Assembly (NCBI GenBank): GCA_013815465.1 | Contig: JACDGE010000004.1 | Location: 21,425-85,424 of the forward strand | DNA length: 64,000 nucleotides | Direction: 5' to 3' | Source: Alphaproteobacteria bacterium | GTDB taxonomy: Bacteria; Pseudomonadota; Alphaproteobacteria; UBA9655 | Shown: positions 45,312 through 52,435 of the stretch, piece by piece | Position numbering within the stretch: the stretch's first letter is position 1 | Layout of the letters: the number at the start of each line of letters is the position of its first letter | The notes under the pieces: generated by a model | Told to the model about the DNA's origin: nothing | Seen by the model: the letters and a program-made list of their open reading frames with translations, nothing else | Database searches by the model: none | Made by a program: the position numbers and the translations under genes

Positions 45312-46052
45312 CTAATTGCTTCTCACCAACTCATAAAGGGCCAACGCCATCGCGATGGATACATTGAGGGTGGGGAATTCAGGATCGGTGGGAAGTTTCG
45401 TCATATAGTCGCACTTTTCCTGTGTGAGGCGCCGCAGCCCCTCTCCCTCTGCGCCCATAACGAGGGCAAGTTTGGGGGGCAGGTCGGCTTTAGAAAGAGT
45501 TTTAGGGGCTCTTTCATCCAGGCCTAGGGTCCAAAAACCGTCCTCTTTCAGGTCATCCAAGGTGCGGGCGAGGTTTGTGACCTGCCATATAGGCAAAAGC
45601 TCGAGCGCCCCTGAAGCGGCTTTGGCCAATACGCCACTTAAGGGAGGGGCATTGCGGTCCGTCATGATGATTCCTAAGGCGCCCAACGCCCGCGCTGTTC
45701 GAATGATCGCTCCCACATTGTGAGGGTCTGTGACTTGATCCAAAACAACTAGAATCCCCGCATCCTTGTGGCGTAAAGCCGGCAAAGAATGCTCGGGCAG
45801 CGGCGCAACCTCCATGGCGATGCCTTGATGAACTGCGCCTTCAGGCAGCATGCGGGAGATCGAATAGGCATCCATAATTTCAGTTCTAATGGAAGGGTCC
45901 TCTGCTTTGAGAGCGAGCTCTTTAGCATTTGATTGGGTAATTACAAGGCGAAAGCAACGCCTGTTGGGATTGGCAAGGGCTGCATGGCAGGCATGAATTC
46001 CCCAAAGCCACAGACGATTAGGATTTGAGGGTTGGGAACGTTTTTTGACCAT
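45312..46052 (-). CDS. rlmB: SpoU-type 23S rRNA 2'-O-methyltransferase, RlmB-like
   Basis: The 246-residue protein has an N-terminal L30e-like substrate-binding domain (LWGIHACHAALANPNRRCFR) and a SPOUT methyltransferase domain with all three knot motifs: LDQVTDPHNVGAIIRTARAL, LALVMGAEGEGLRRL, and LNVSIAMALALYEL. RlmB methylates G2251 in the peptidyl-transferase region of 23S rRNA; TrmH relatives act on tRNA, and sequence alone does not fully separate them. It lies 5 bp after the RidA gene. Confidence 0.9.
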   Translation of the reverse strand: MVKKRSQPSNPNRLWLWGIHACHAALANPNRRCFRLVITQSNAKELALKAEDPSIRTEIMDAYSISRMLPEGAVHQGIAMEVAPLPEHSLPALRHKDAGILVVLDQVTDPHNVGAIIRTARALGALGIIMTDRNAPPLSGVLAKAASGALELLPIWQVTNLARTLDDLKEDGFWTLGLDERAPKTLSKADLPPKLALVMGAEGEGLRRLTQEKCDYMTKLPTDPEFPTLNVSIAMALALYELVRSN

Positions 46053-46057
46053 AATGA

Positions 46058-46528
46058 TTATTTTTTAACCTCAAAAATAGCTTCTACTTCAACTGCCACG
46101 CCGAGGGGCAATGCATTCACACCAACAGCTGCGCGCGTATGGTGACCCTTTTCGCCAAAAATCGCAACCATAAGATCGGAGGCTCCATTCATGACCTGTG
46201 ATTGCTCCTTAAAATCATCCGTTGAATGAATAAAGCCCCCTAAACGAACACAGCGGATAATTTGAGTCCCGTTTTCTTCGCACGCTCTTTTCAACTGAGC
46301 GAGAATATTCAAAGCGCAGAGATGGGCGGCTTTTTGCCCATCTTCAATAGAAAAATCGCGTCCTAGCTTTCCAATATAGTTTATTTTTCCGTTCCAAGAC
46401 GGTATTTGGCCAGAGATAAACACGAGAGATTCAACTTTTACGTAAGGAACATAATTGGCCAGAGGAGGAAGTTGGGTGGGCAAAGAGAGACCTAATTCCT
46501 GCAGTCGTGATTCAATCATAGCATTCAA
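46058..46528 (-). CDS. RidA family (YjgF/UK114) protein
   Basis: The 156-residue protein is a longer RidA-type member (YjgF-like subgroup of about 150 residues). It has LVFISGQIPSWNGKINYIGK, ALNILAQLKRACEENGTQI, the Arg-containing RCVRLGGFIHSTDDF and GHHTRAAVGVNALPLGVAVE. RidA hydrolyses reactive enamine/imine intermediates from PLP enzymes; this longer subgroup is less well characterised. It is cotranscribed with rlmB. Confidence 0.88.
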   Translation of the reverse strand: MNAMIESRLQELGLSLPTQLPPLANYVPYVKVESLVFISGQIPSWNGKINYIGKLGRDFSIEDGQKAAHLCALNILAQLKRACEENGTQIIRCVRLGGFIHSTDDFKEQSQVMNGASDLMVAIFGEKGHHTRAAVGVNALPLGVAVEVEAIFEVKK

Positions 46529-46620
46529 CCTTTTTTATTCTGTATACTCTTTTATGATGATATAACTACAGGCCAAAATATGCTAGTACAACGATTGTGG
46601 GGTGTGATATTTAGCAGGTT

Positions 46621-46680
46621 GTCATTGCGAGCGAAGCGTAGCACCCCGGAGCTGCAAAAAAACTAGATTGCTTCGCTTGT
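46621..46680. repeat. GTCATTGCGAGCGAAGCG palindromic repeat
   Basis: GTCATTGCGAGCGAAGCG (46621-46638) is followed by an inverted, shorter partner ATTGCTTCGCTT (46667-46678). A related arm sits at 18297-18314. The element occupies the spacer between divergent ridA-like and hydroxyacyl-CoA dehydrogenase genes and may affect both leaders. Confidence 0.75.
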
Positions 46681-46716
46681 AGGAGAACATTGCTAAATAT
46701 AAAAACAAGGGGAAAA

Positions 46717-47589
46717 ATGATAAAAAATATTGGTGTTATTGGCTCAGGCCAAATGGGGAGCGGTATTGCTCATGTGGGCTTACTTGCGGGCTATACGGTG
46801 TTCTTAAGTGATACATCAGAGGAGATTCTCGAAATAGGTCTTCAGAAAATTAGCCAGAATATGGACAGACAAGTATCCCGCGGGAAGCTATCCGTTAAAG
46901 AAAAAAGCGATGCTCTGGCAGGCCTCCATCATTTTGTAGGGTTAGAGGGCCTTAAATCCTGTGATCTTATCATAGAAGCCGCGACAGAAAATGAAGAGGT
47001 CAAAAAAGAGATCTTTCGGAAACTTGTTCCTTTTCTTTCACCCCATTGTTTGTTGGCAACCAATACATCCTCAATTTCTATTACAGCCCTAGGCGGGGCA
47101 ACCGATCGGCCTGATAAATTTATGGGTATGCATTTTATGAATCCTGTCCCCGTGATGCAACTCGTTGAACTTATTAAAGGAATTGCGACTTCGACTGCAA
47201 CGTTTCAGTCTATCCAAGATGTGGTCAAACGGCTGGGAAAGAAAAGTGTCTTATCGGAAGATTATCCGGGCTTTATCGTCAATCGTATTCTGATGCCCAT
47301 GATTAATGAGGCGGTCTATGCTCTTTTTGAAGGTGTGGGAACCATTGAATCGATTGATAGAGGCATGTGCTTAGGGACCAATCACCCCATGGGCCCCTTG
47401 GAACTTGCGGACTTGATCGGCCTTGATACCTGTGCGTCTATTATGGAAGTCCTTTACAACGGTCGGGGCGGCAGTAAATACAAGCCTTGCCCTCTCCTCG
47501 TTAAATATGTAGAAGGAGGATGGCTTGGGCGAAAAACAGGCCGCGGTTTTTATGATTATACAGGGGAACAACCTGTTCCCACCCGTTAG
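46717..47589 (+). CDS. 3-hydroxybutyryl-CoA dehydrogenase
   Basis: The ATG at 46717 follows AAGGGGAAAA and places the Rossmann motif at the usual N-terminal position (NIGVIGSGQMGSGIAHV), giving 290 residues; the frame itself opens 27 bp earlier. Other signatures are LIIEAATENEEVKKEIF, LATNTSSISITALGG, GMHFMNPVPVMQLVELI with the catalytic His-Phe-Met-Asn-Pro, and NHPMGPLELADLIGLDT. The enzyme interconverts 3-hydroxybutyryl-CoA and acetoacetyl-CoA with NAD(P). Together with phaC at 50.7 kb it could feed polyhydroxybutyrate synthesis or butyrate oxidation. The stereochemistry of this family is (S), whereas PhaC uses (R). Confidence 0.92.
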   Translation: MIKNIGVIGSGQMGSGIAHVGLLAGYTVFLSDTSEEILEIGLQKISQNMDRQVSRGKLSVKEKSDALAGLHHFVGLEGLKSCDLIIEAATENEEVKKEIFRKLVPFLSPHCLLATNTSSISITALGGATDRPDKFMGMHFMNPVPVMQLVELIKGIATSTATFQSIQDVVKRLGKKSVLSEDYPGFIVNRILMPMINEAVYALFEGVGTIESIDRGMCLGTNHPMGPLELADLIGLDTCASIMEVLYNGRGGSKYKPCPLLVKYVEGGWLGRKTGRGFYDYTGEQPVPTR

Positions 47590-47604
47590 GTAAGAGAGGG
47601 AAGT

Positions 47605-47841
47605 ATGCAACCTATTGAATCGATGAGCTTTGAAGACGCATTAAGAGAGTTAGAAGCGATTGTCCGTCGTCTTGAAGAGGGAAAAACAAACTTGGAAGAC
47701 GCCATGGCTGCTTATGAAAGAGGGGCGGCTTTGAGGGCACATTGTGAGAAAAAGCTTAAAGACGCCCGTCTTCGGGTTGAGCAAATTGTGGTGGGGGTGG
47801 ATGGCGTGATTACGAAGAAGGAAAGCGATCTTGAGGTATAG
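47605..47841 (+). CDS. xseB: Exodeoxyribonuclease VII small subunit
   Basis: The 78-residue protein has the XseB core: FEDALRELEAIVRRLEEGKT, then LEDAMAAYERGAALRAHCEK and LKDARLRVEQIV. The small subunits bundle along the catalytic XseA. GAGAGGGAAGT precedes the ATG. The xseB-ispA order is standard in alphaproteobacteria; here a 200-bp repeat-filled spacer separates them. Confidence 0.95.
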   Translation: MQPIESMSFEDALRELEAIVRRLEEGKTNLEDAMAAYERGAALRAHCEKKLKDARLRVEQIVVGVDGVITKKESDLEV

Positions 47842-47853
47842 ATTATGATTTTT

Positions 47854-48004
47854 AGATCCCGGATCAACTCCCGGATGATAGTGTCAAATAATGTATTCTC
47901 TATTAATAAGCAGTAGGATCAGATCTAACAATGGTTGATTATAGAGACGCCCCACCCTCCGCTGTGATCCAGGTCCCTGCCTTCGCGAGGATGATCCTGG
48001 ACCT
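47854..48004. repeat. Two dispersed-repeat arms between xseB and ispA
   Basis: A single arm of the CCCGGATGA family lies at 47854-47886. A diverged hairpin of the CCTTCGCGAGG family lies at 47965-48004, with AGGTCC/GGACCT outer pairing. Together they fill most of the 200-bp spacer. Confidence 0.7.
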
Positions 48005-48043
48005 AAAAAATTCGGCATAAGATATAGAAGGTGTGAGAAGATC

Positions 48044-48919
48044 ATGACGACGAAACCCGCATTTCTCCAACAGCTCAAAACCTTCAGCAAACAAATCGAA
48101 GACGTCTTAGAGCATATTCTCCCCCCACCGGCTACGCGCTTGCATGAAGCGATGCGCTATAGCGTCTTAGGCGGTGGCAAGCGTCTTCGCTCTTTTTTTG
48201 TGTGGGCCGCTTCCCAACTTTATGATGTAGAGCCAACACAAGCTCTCAAGGCAGCAGCTGCACTAGAACTAATCCAATCCTATTCCCTCGTGCATGACGA
48301 TCTACCCTGTATGGATAATGCGGATATGAGGCGGGGAAAGCCCAGCTGCCATAAAGTTTTTGGAGAAGCAACCGCTACCCTTGTGGGGGATGCGCTCATA
48401 CCGCTGGCTTTTGAAACCCTTTCCTCCCTCGATGTGACACCTCAGATTCGCCTGGAACTCATTGAAAGTTTGGCCCATACCATTGGCTCTACAGGTTTGG
48501 TTGCGGGTCAAATGAGGGATTTAGATCAGGAAGAATGGCCTCGAACTTTTATGGGGCTTGTTGAACTGCAGTATCTTAAAACGGGTATTTTGTTCGGATT
48601 TGCTATGGAAGCGGGCGCCATCTTAGGAAGCGCTTCTGTTACTGAGCGAAATTCTTTAAAAGCCTATGGAATTCTTTTTGGCCAAGCCTTTCAAATGAAG
48701 GATGATTGGCTGGATGGCCATGGGGACGAAGCGACGCTTGGAAAGCCTGCGGGGCAAGATGCAGAGAAGTTTACTTTCCTTACCTTGCTTGGTCCGGACC
48801 TTCTGCATGAAAGAGCAGAAAATTCCATTACCGAAGCCATTCGCGAGCTTCACTCTTTTGGAGAGCGGGCTGCTCCCTTGAGGGAAGCAGCTTTGTATGT
48901 GATGACGCAGGGGAAGTAG
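48044..48919 (+). CDS. ispA: Farnesyl diphosphate synthase (geranyltranstransferase)
   Basis: The 291-residue protein has GGGKRLRSFFVWA, the first Asp-rich motif SLVHDDLPCMDNADMRRGK (with the two-residue insertion typical of bacterial FPPS), GLVAGQMRDL, and the second Asp motif FQMKDDWLDGHGDEATLGK. It condenses IPP with DMAPP/GPP to C15 farnesyl diphosphate, the precursor of ubiquinone and undecaprenyl phosphate. A nonsense-bearing copy of its last 59 codons follows about 500 bp downstream. Confidence 0.95.
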   Translation: MTTKPAFLQQLKTFSKQIEDVLEHILPPPATRLHEAMRYSVLGGGKRLRSFFVWAASQLYDVEPTQALKAAAALELIQSYSLVHDDLPCMDNADMRRGKPSCHKVFGEATATLVGDALIPLAFETLSSLDVTPQIRLELIESLAHTIGSTGLVAGQMRDLDQEEWPRTFMGLVELQYLKTGILFGFAMEAGAILGSASVTERNSLKAYGILFGQAFQMKDDWLDGHGDEATLGKPAGQDAEKFTFLTLLGPDLLHERAENSITEAIRELHSFGERAAPLREAALYVMTQGK

Positions 48920-49039
48920 GGGTATAGTTCTTCAATAACTTGTCCTAAATATTTCACCACCTAACAAATTTTTTGTGAATAGGACAGTATTCTGGCGAGT
49001 GTCGTCCCCGTGTTCCCCGCTTCTGCGCCCCAGTATCTC

Positions 49040-49090
49040 GGGCTAGAGTTTCTAATCGTTCTTAAAGAAAAGTTTTAGAAACTCTAGCCC
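49040..49090. terminator. Perfect 16-bp stem-loop between ispA and a small convergent gene
   Basis: GGGCTAGAGTTTCTAA (49040-49055) and its exact reverse complement (49075-49090) enclose 19 nt. On the plus strand it is followed by GTGTTTTCTTT, a weak T tract, so it could end the ispA transcript. It overlaps the last codons and stop of the small minus-strand gene. Without a clear T run it may instead be a mobile palindromic repeat. Confidence 0.5.
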
Positions 49091-49290
49091 GTGTTTTCTT
49101 TAAAACTGCAATGGCCCTCCCGGTCTTTAAACGCGCGATTCATGCAATCATCTTTATCTGGCGACTTGAATGTGCCCCTGTGCACGCACGTGCACAGACC
49201 ATCAGCGTAGGTGGGACTTAGACTGCTGATCAGATACGTACTTATAAGCAGTGAGAACGCCAGAACACTGACATCAAATTTTCTAAACAT
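49084..49290 (-). CDS. Small secreted cysteine-containing protein
   Basis: The 68-residue product has a likely signal peptide (VLAFSLLISTYLISSLSPTYA) and a 38-residue mature part with four cysteines (LCTCVHRG, DDCMNR, GHCSFK). AAGGAAG lies before the ATG. Its stop codon lies inside the 16-bp hairpin. No family recognised. The layout is like the small exported products at 33687-33926 and 58115-58288. Confidence 0.5.
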   Translation of the reverse strand: MFRKFDVSVLAFSLLISTYLISSLSPTYADGLCTCVHRGTFKSPDKDDCMNRAFKDREGHCSFKENTG

Positions 49291-49718
49291 GTGAATCTTC
49301 CTTGTTGTTTGTTTCTATCTGGAGAGCAAACGTCACGCATACGGACGGGATCTCTCATCCTCAGTCTATCCCATTTTGATTAAGATGTGATTAACAACGG
49401 GATCCCCGCCGTAGCATAGGACAAGCCTTGTGGCCAAGATGCAGAGAAATTTACGTTCCTTACTTTACTTCGTGCCGACCTTCTTTATGAGAGAGCCGGG
49501 CATTATATTACGGAAGCCATCCGGGAGCTCTAACCTTTTGGAGAGCGGGCTGCTTCTTTGCGGGAAGCAGCCTTGTTTGTAGTTTCTCAGGGGAAATAGA
49601 GTCAAGATTTAATCTCTCTTAGGATTGAATTCCCCGCCGTTTGCGGCGACAATTTCAACTCTCTTTTCTAAACTCGATACCCTGCTGCTTGCAGCGGGGT
49701 TATTCATTTGCACTCATA
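49291..49718. other. 428-bp region holding an ispA fragment and hairpins
   Basis: Apart from the ispA relic (49423-49599) there are two GC-rich hairpin-like pieces: CCCCGCCGTTTGCGGCG near 49631-49648 and CCCTGCTGC/GCAGCGGGG near 49680-49699. The latter is an 8-9 bp stem and may end transcription of the small coiled-coil gene. Confidence 0.5.
49423..49599 (+). pseudogene. Duplicated 3' end of ispA
   Basis: The sequence aligns with the last 59 codons of ispA without gaps (GQDAEKFTFLTLL, then ITEAIREL, a TAA stop, and PFGERAASLREAALFV, ending SQGK). The stop stands where ispA has His. No start or catalytic part is present. It is a decayed partial duplication, with many third-position differences showing that it is old. 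Confidence 0.92.
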
Positions 49719-49937
49719 TCATTCACTCTCCCTAACCCTTCTATAAGCTTCCCTCAATTGCTCAAATTCTTGCCGGACGTGAAAGGCCATGACGTCGATC
49801 TGATTAATCTCATAGGAGAGGCGATGATAACGATAGGCCAATTTCTCAAGTTCTTCAATCGTATGGCTGAGTTTATCAAAACGTTGATTTAGGTGCTTCA
49901 AAGAAGCATGCGAGTGGTTTATGATCTGATCAGGCAT
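49719..49937 (-). CDS. Small coiled-coil protein, unknown function
   Basis: The ATG at 49937 follows a near-consensus AAAAGGAGG at 7 bp, the strongest ribosome-binding site in this part of the window; the frame extends two codons upstream only via TTG. The 72-residue product is almost all helical with heptad-like pattern (LKHLNQRFDKLSHTIEELEK, then VRQEFEQLREAYRRV). It has no signal peptide and no recognised family. The strong initiation site suggests a genuinely expressed gene. Confidence 0.65.
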   Translation of the reverse strand: MPDQIINHSHASLKHLNQRFDKLSHTIEELEKLAYRYHRLSYEINQIDVMAFHVRQEFEQLREAYRRVRESE

Positions 49938-50150
49938 GATCAATCCTCCTTTTAAGGGTTATCGTGTTTAGTGAGCGAACAGGGGGCCAAGCCCTGTTCG
50001 CCACGCCGATGATTTTATCACAATCAAATTCCAAAGCAACTAAAATTTTTTGGTATGTGTTTAATTTAATTCATTTTATTAAAATGAAAAAAGAATTTTG
50101 TAGGTGGCTTCTATCTTCGAGAAATGAATTTTGTAACTATTCACCACGCG

Positions 50151-50308
50151 GTGTCATCCTTGGGCTAGAAAAGTCTTGTTTTTCTTTGAAAAACAATGGC
50201 TTTTCTTGATCCGAGGATCCAAAAGTTCAAATATGATGGATCCTCGGATCAAGCACCTCTTAAGAATTTTCTTTGAAAATTCAAGAGGTTATAGTCCGAG
50301 AATGACAC
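50151..50308. repeat. Three-armed palindromic element (cloverleaf-like cruciform)
   Basis: An outer stem (50151-50167 with 50292-50308, 14 of 17 identical, with GTGTCAT/ATGACAC ends) encloses three successive hairpins. They are 50168-50205 (6 bp and 9 bp perfect segments, TTT loop), 50205-50253 (16 bp perfect) and 50255-50289 (7 bp and 8 bp perfect, TTT loop). On paper this makes a four-way junction. It resembles no tRNA. Confidence 0.88.
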
Positions 50309-50343
50309 AGCGGGGTAATAAGCTGAATGGTTGCTAAATTCCC

Positions 50344-50374
50344 TTGTAATATATTTTATACATTGTGCTATAAT
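50344..50374 (+). promoter_or_regulatory. Possible sigma-70 promoter for a broken small gene
   Basis: A TATAAT hexamer (50369-50374) is preceded by TTGTAA (50344-50349) with a 19-bp spacer, which is longer than ideal. It is 24 bp upstream of the ATG at 50398. Confidence 0.35.
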
Positions 50375-50397
50375 CTTGTATCATTAAGGGACTGAAA

Positions 50398-50584
50398 ATG
50401 CCCAAGGAAATTGAAATGAAAAAAAGCTAAAAGGCTAAAAGGCTATCTTGATCAGATGCGTCGCTTTCAAGAAGAGACAGCATATCTCTCTCGATCCCAT
50501 AAGAATCTTAAAAGATTACTGAACGCTCTCAATAGAAAAGAAGGAAAAACCCTCGATGAAGTTCGAAAAGAACTTGGAATTTGA
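50398..50584 (+). pseudogene. Small basic protein gene broken at an A7 run
   Basis: From ATG 50398 the frame reads MPKEIEMKKS and stops. If the A7 run at 50419-50425 is read as A6, the frame continues as KKAKRLKGYLDQMRRFQEET and on through LSRSHKNLKRLLNALNRKEG to a TGA at 50582-50584, about 61 residues. The downstream part could also start at ATG 50456 (42 residues). AAAAGGCT is duplicated next to the run. No family recognised. Confidence 0.45.
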
Positions 50585-50661
50585 TCCATTTCCTTTAACC
50601 CTTTCTTAACCATAAGACCCCACTATGAGAATAAGTCCACCACCATAAAAACGATAAGAAC

Positions 50662-52413
50662 ATGACACCGAATGAACCGGCAAAAGATTTCATAAACCCG
50701 TGGGAGGATTTTTTACAGTCCTATCAGGAACAACACACCCAGATGATGGGTTCATTCCTGGCGGGGATGGAGTCCTGCCTGGCCATGCCCGTTGCTGCTT
50801 CTTCCGCTCATATAGGGGACGTGCTCGTTAAAGCAACGCAAGCCCTAGCAGAAGATCCGTCTAGCTTTCTCAAAGCTCAGGTAGAGCTGGTAGAAGACCT
50901 GGATGCGTTATGGGAAAAGATGTTATCCATTGAAACAAAAGTAACTTCTGAGCAGCCTGCCGATCGGCGTTTTCGCCATCAGGCTTGGGAGACGGTTCCC
51001 TACTTTCTATTCATAAAAGAGTATTACCTGATTACGTCTCATTGGCTTGAAAAAATGGTTTCGGAAATCGAAGGGCTTGATGAAAAAACGAAGCATAAGG
51101 TGCGGTTTTATATCAAACAGATAGTGGATGCGGCCTCTCCCACAAACTCTCCCTTTACCAATCCAGAAGTTTTAGAAGAATTTGTCAAAACAAAAGGGGA
51201 GTCCTTAAGGCAAGGGTTAGAAACTCTTTTACACGATATGGAAACGGGTCAAGGGATGAAAATGACCGATCCGTCTGCTTTTGAGCTTGGAAAAAGCGTG
51301 GCCTTGACCAAAGGGGAGGTGGTCTTTCGCAATCATCTATTTGAATTGATTCATTATACACCTCTTACAAAAGAACAGCATGCTGTGCCTCTTCTTATTA
51401 TTCCCCCTTGGATTAACAAGTATTACATTTTTGATTTGAGCGCCTCCAATTCGTTTGTCAAATGGTTGGTGGAGCAAGGCCACAATGTCTTTATCATTTC
51501 GTGGGTAAATCCCGGGTCTGAGCATGCATCCATGACTTTTGAGGATTACCTCCTTGATGGCGCGTATCGTGCGTGTGAAGTTATCGCATCCCTCACAAAA
51601 AGCCCCTCCCTGAATACGATGGGGTATTGTGTGGGAGGGAATTTGTTGACAGCCTTAAACGCCTACCTTGCAAAGGTGCCTGCCCCTTTTACCCTTCAGA
51701 CCATGACCCTTCTTGCAACTGTTGTTGATTTTGAAAAAATGGGGGACCTAAGGGTTTTTGTGGATGAAGACTACCTACAGCATGTGGAGCAAACGATGTC
51801 CCAGAATGGGTTTTTAAAGGGGGAAGCTCTCAAATCCCTTTTTAGCTTGTTGCGTCCGAATGACTTAGTGTGGTCATTTTTTATTAAAAATTACTTCCTT
51901 GGACAAGTTCCTCCTGCCTTTGATTTCCTTTATTGGAATTCGGATTCAACCCGTCTGCCGGAGGGGCTTCATGGATTTGTTCTTCGGAAATTTTTTCAAG
52001 AAAATCTTTTTATGAAACCGGGAGGCATCAGCATTAAGGGGATTCCGCTTGATTTGAAAGAAATTATGACACCTGCTTTCCTTCTCTCAACTTCTGAGGA
52101 TCATATTTCGCCTTGGCAAAGCAGCTATCCCGCGGTTCATCTTTTTAAAGGACCAGTAGAGTTTGTTCTGGCAGGTTCTGGACATGTAGCCGGTGTCGTT
52201 AATCCCCCTTCAAAACATAAATATGGTTTTTTTACGAACACTTCTTTTCCGGATCAAGCCCATGAATGGTTTGAATCCTGTACGAAAAATGAAGGGTCTT
52301 GGTGGACAGCCTGGGATGTTTGGGTATCGAGCTTTGGGGGCGAAAAAGTCCCCTCTCTTGCGACCTATCCCTTTTTAGAGGCGGCCCCTGGTTCTTATGT
52401 AAGGATGACGTAA
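50662..52413 (+). CDS. phaC: Class I poly(3-hydroxyalkanoate) synthase
   Basis: The 583-residue protein is PhaC. The lipase-like box is MGYCVGGNLLTALNAYL with the catalytic Cys in G-x-C-x-G. The catalytic Asp lies in LLSTSEDHISPW and the catalytic His in LAGSGHVAGVVNPP. Also typical are VPLLIIPPWINKYYIFDL and VFIISWVNPGSEH. It polymerises (R)-3-hydroxyacyl-CoA to storage granules. No phaA, phaB or phasin gene is adjacent. It converges with copA, 22 bp apart. Confidence 0.96.
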   Translation: MTPNEPAKDFINPWEDFLQSYQEQHTQMMGSFLAGMESCLAMPVAASSAHIGDVLVKATQALAEDPSSFLKAQVELVEDLDALWEKMLSIETKVTSEQPADRRFRHQAWETVPYFLFIKEYYLITSHWLEKMVSEIEGLDEKTKHKVRFYIKQIVDAASPTNSPFTNPEVLEEFVKTKGESLRQGLETLLHDMETGQGMKMTDPSAFELGKSVALTKGEVVFRNHLFELIHYTPLTKEQHAVPLLIIPPWINKYYIFDLSASNSFVKWLVEQGHNVFIISWVNPGSEHASMTFEDYLLDGAYRACEVIASLTKSPSLNTMGYCVGGNLLTALNAYLAKVPAPFTLQTMTLLATVVDFEKMGDLRVFVDEDYLQHVEQTMSQNGFLKGEALKSLFSLLRPNDLVWSFFIKNYFLGQVPPAFDFLYWNSDSTRLPEGLHGFVLRKFFQENLFMKPGGISIKGIPLDLKEIMTPAFLLSTSEDHISPWQSSYPAVHLFKGPVEFVLAGSGHVAGVVNPPSKHKYGFFTNTSFPDQAHEWFESCTKNEGSWWTAWDVWVSSFGGEKVPSLATYPFLEAAPGSYVRMT

Positions 52414-52435
52414 GGAAGCATTGTCAAACTGGCGC

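Larger units (their letters stand above)
49938..50661. other. 724-bp region with hairpins, a cruciform repeat and a broken small gene
   Basis: A 10-bp stem (GCGAACAGGG/CCCTGTTCGC, 49975-50001) lies just upstream of the small coiled-coil gene. The cruciform element (50151-50308) and the frameshifted small gene (50398-50584) are listed separately. The remaining AT-rich DNA shows no gene. Confidence 0.55.

Noticed and set aside
50151-50308. Cloverleaf fold considered as a tRNA or tmRNA
   Set aside because: Arm lengths, loops and conserved bases (no T-loop TTCRANY, no CCA) do not fit any tRNA-like RNA.
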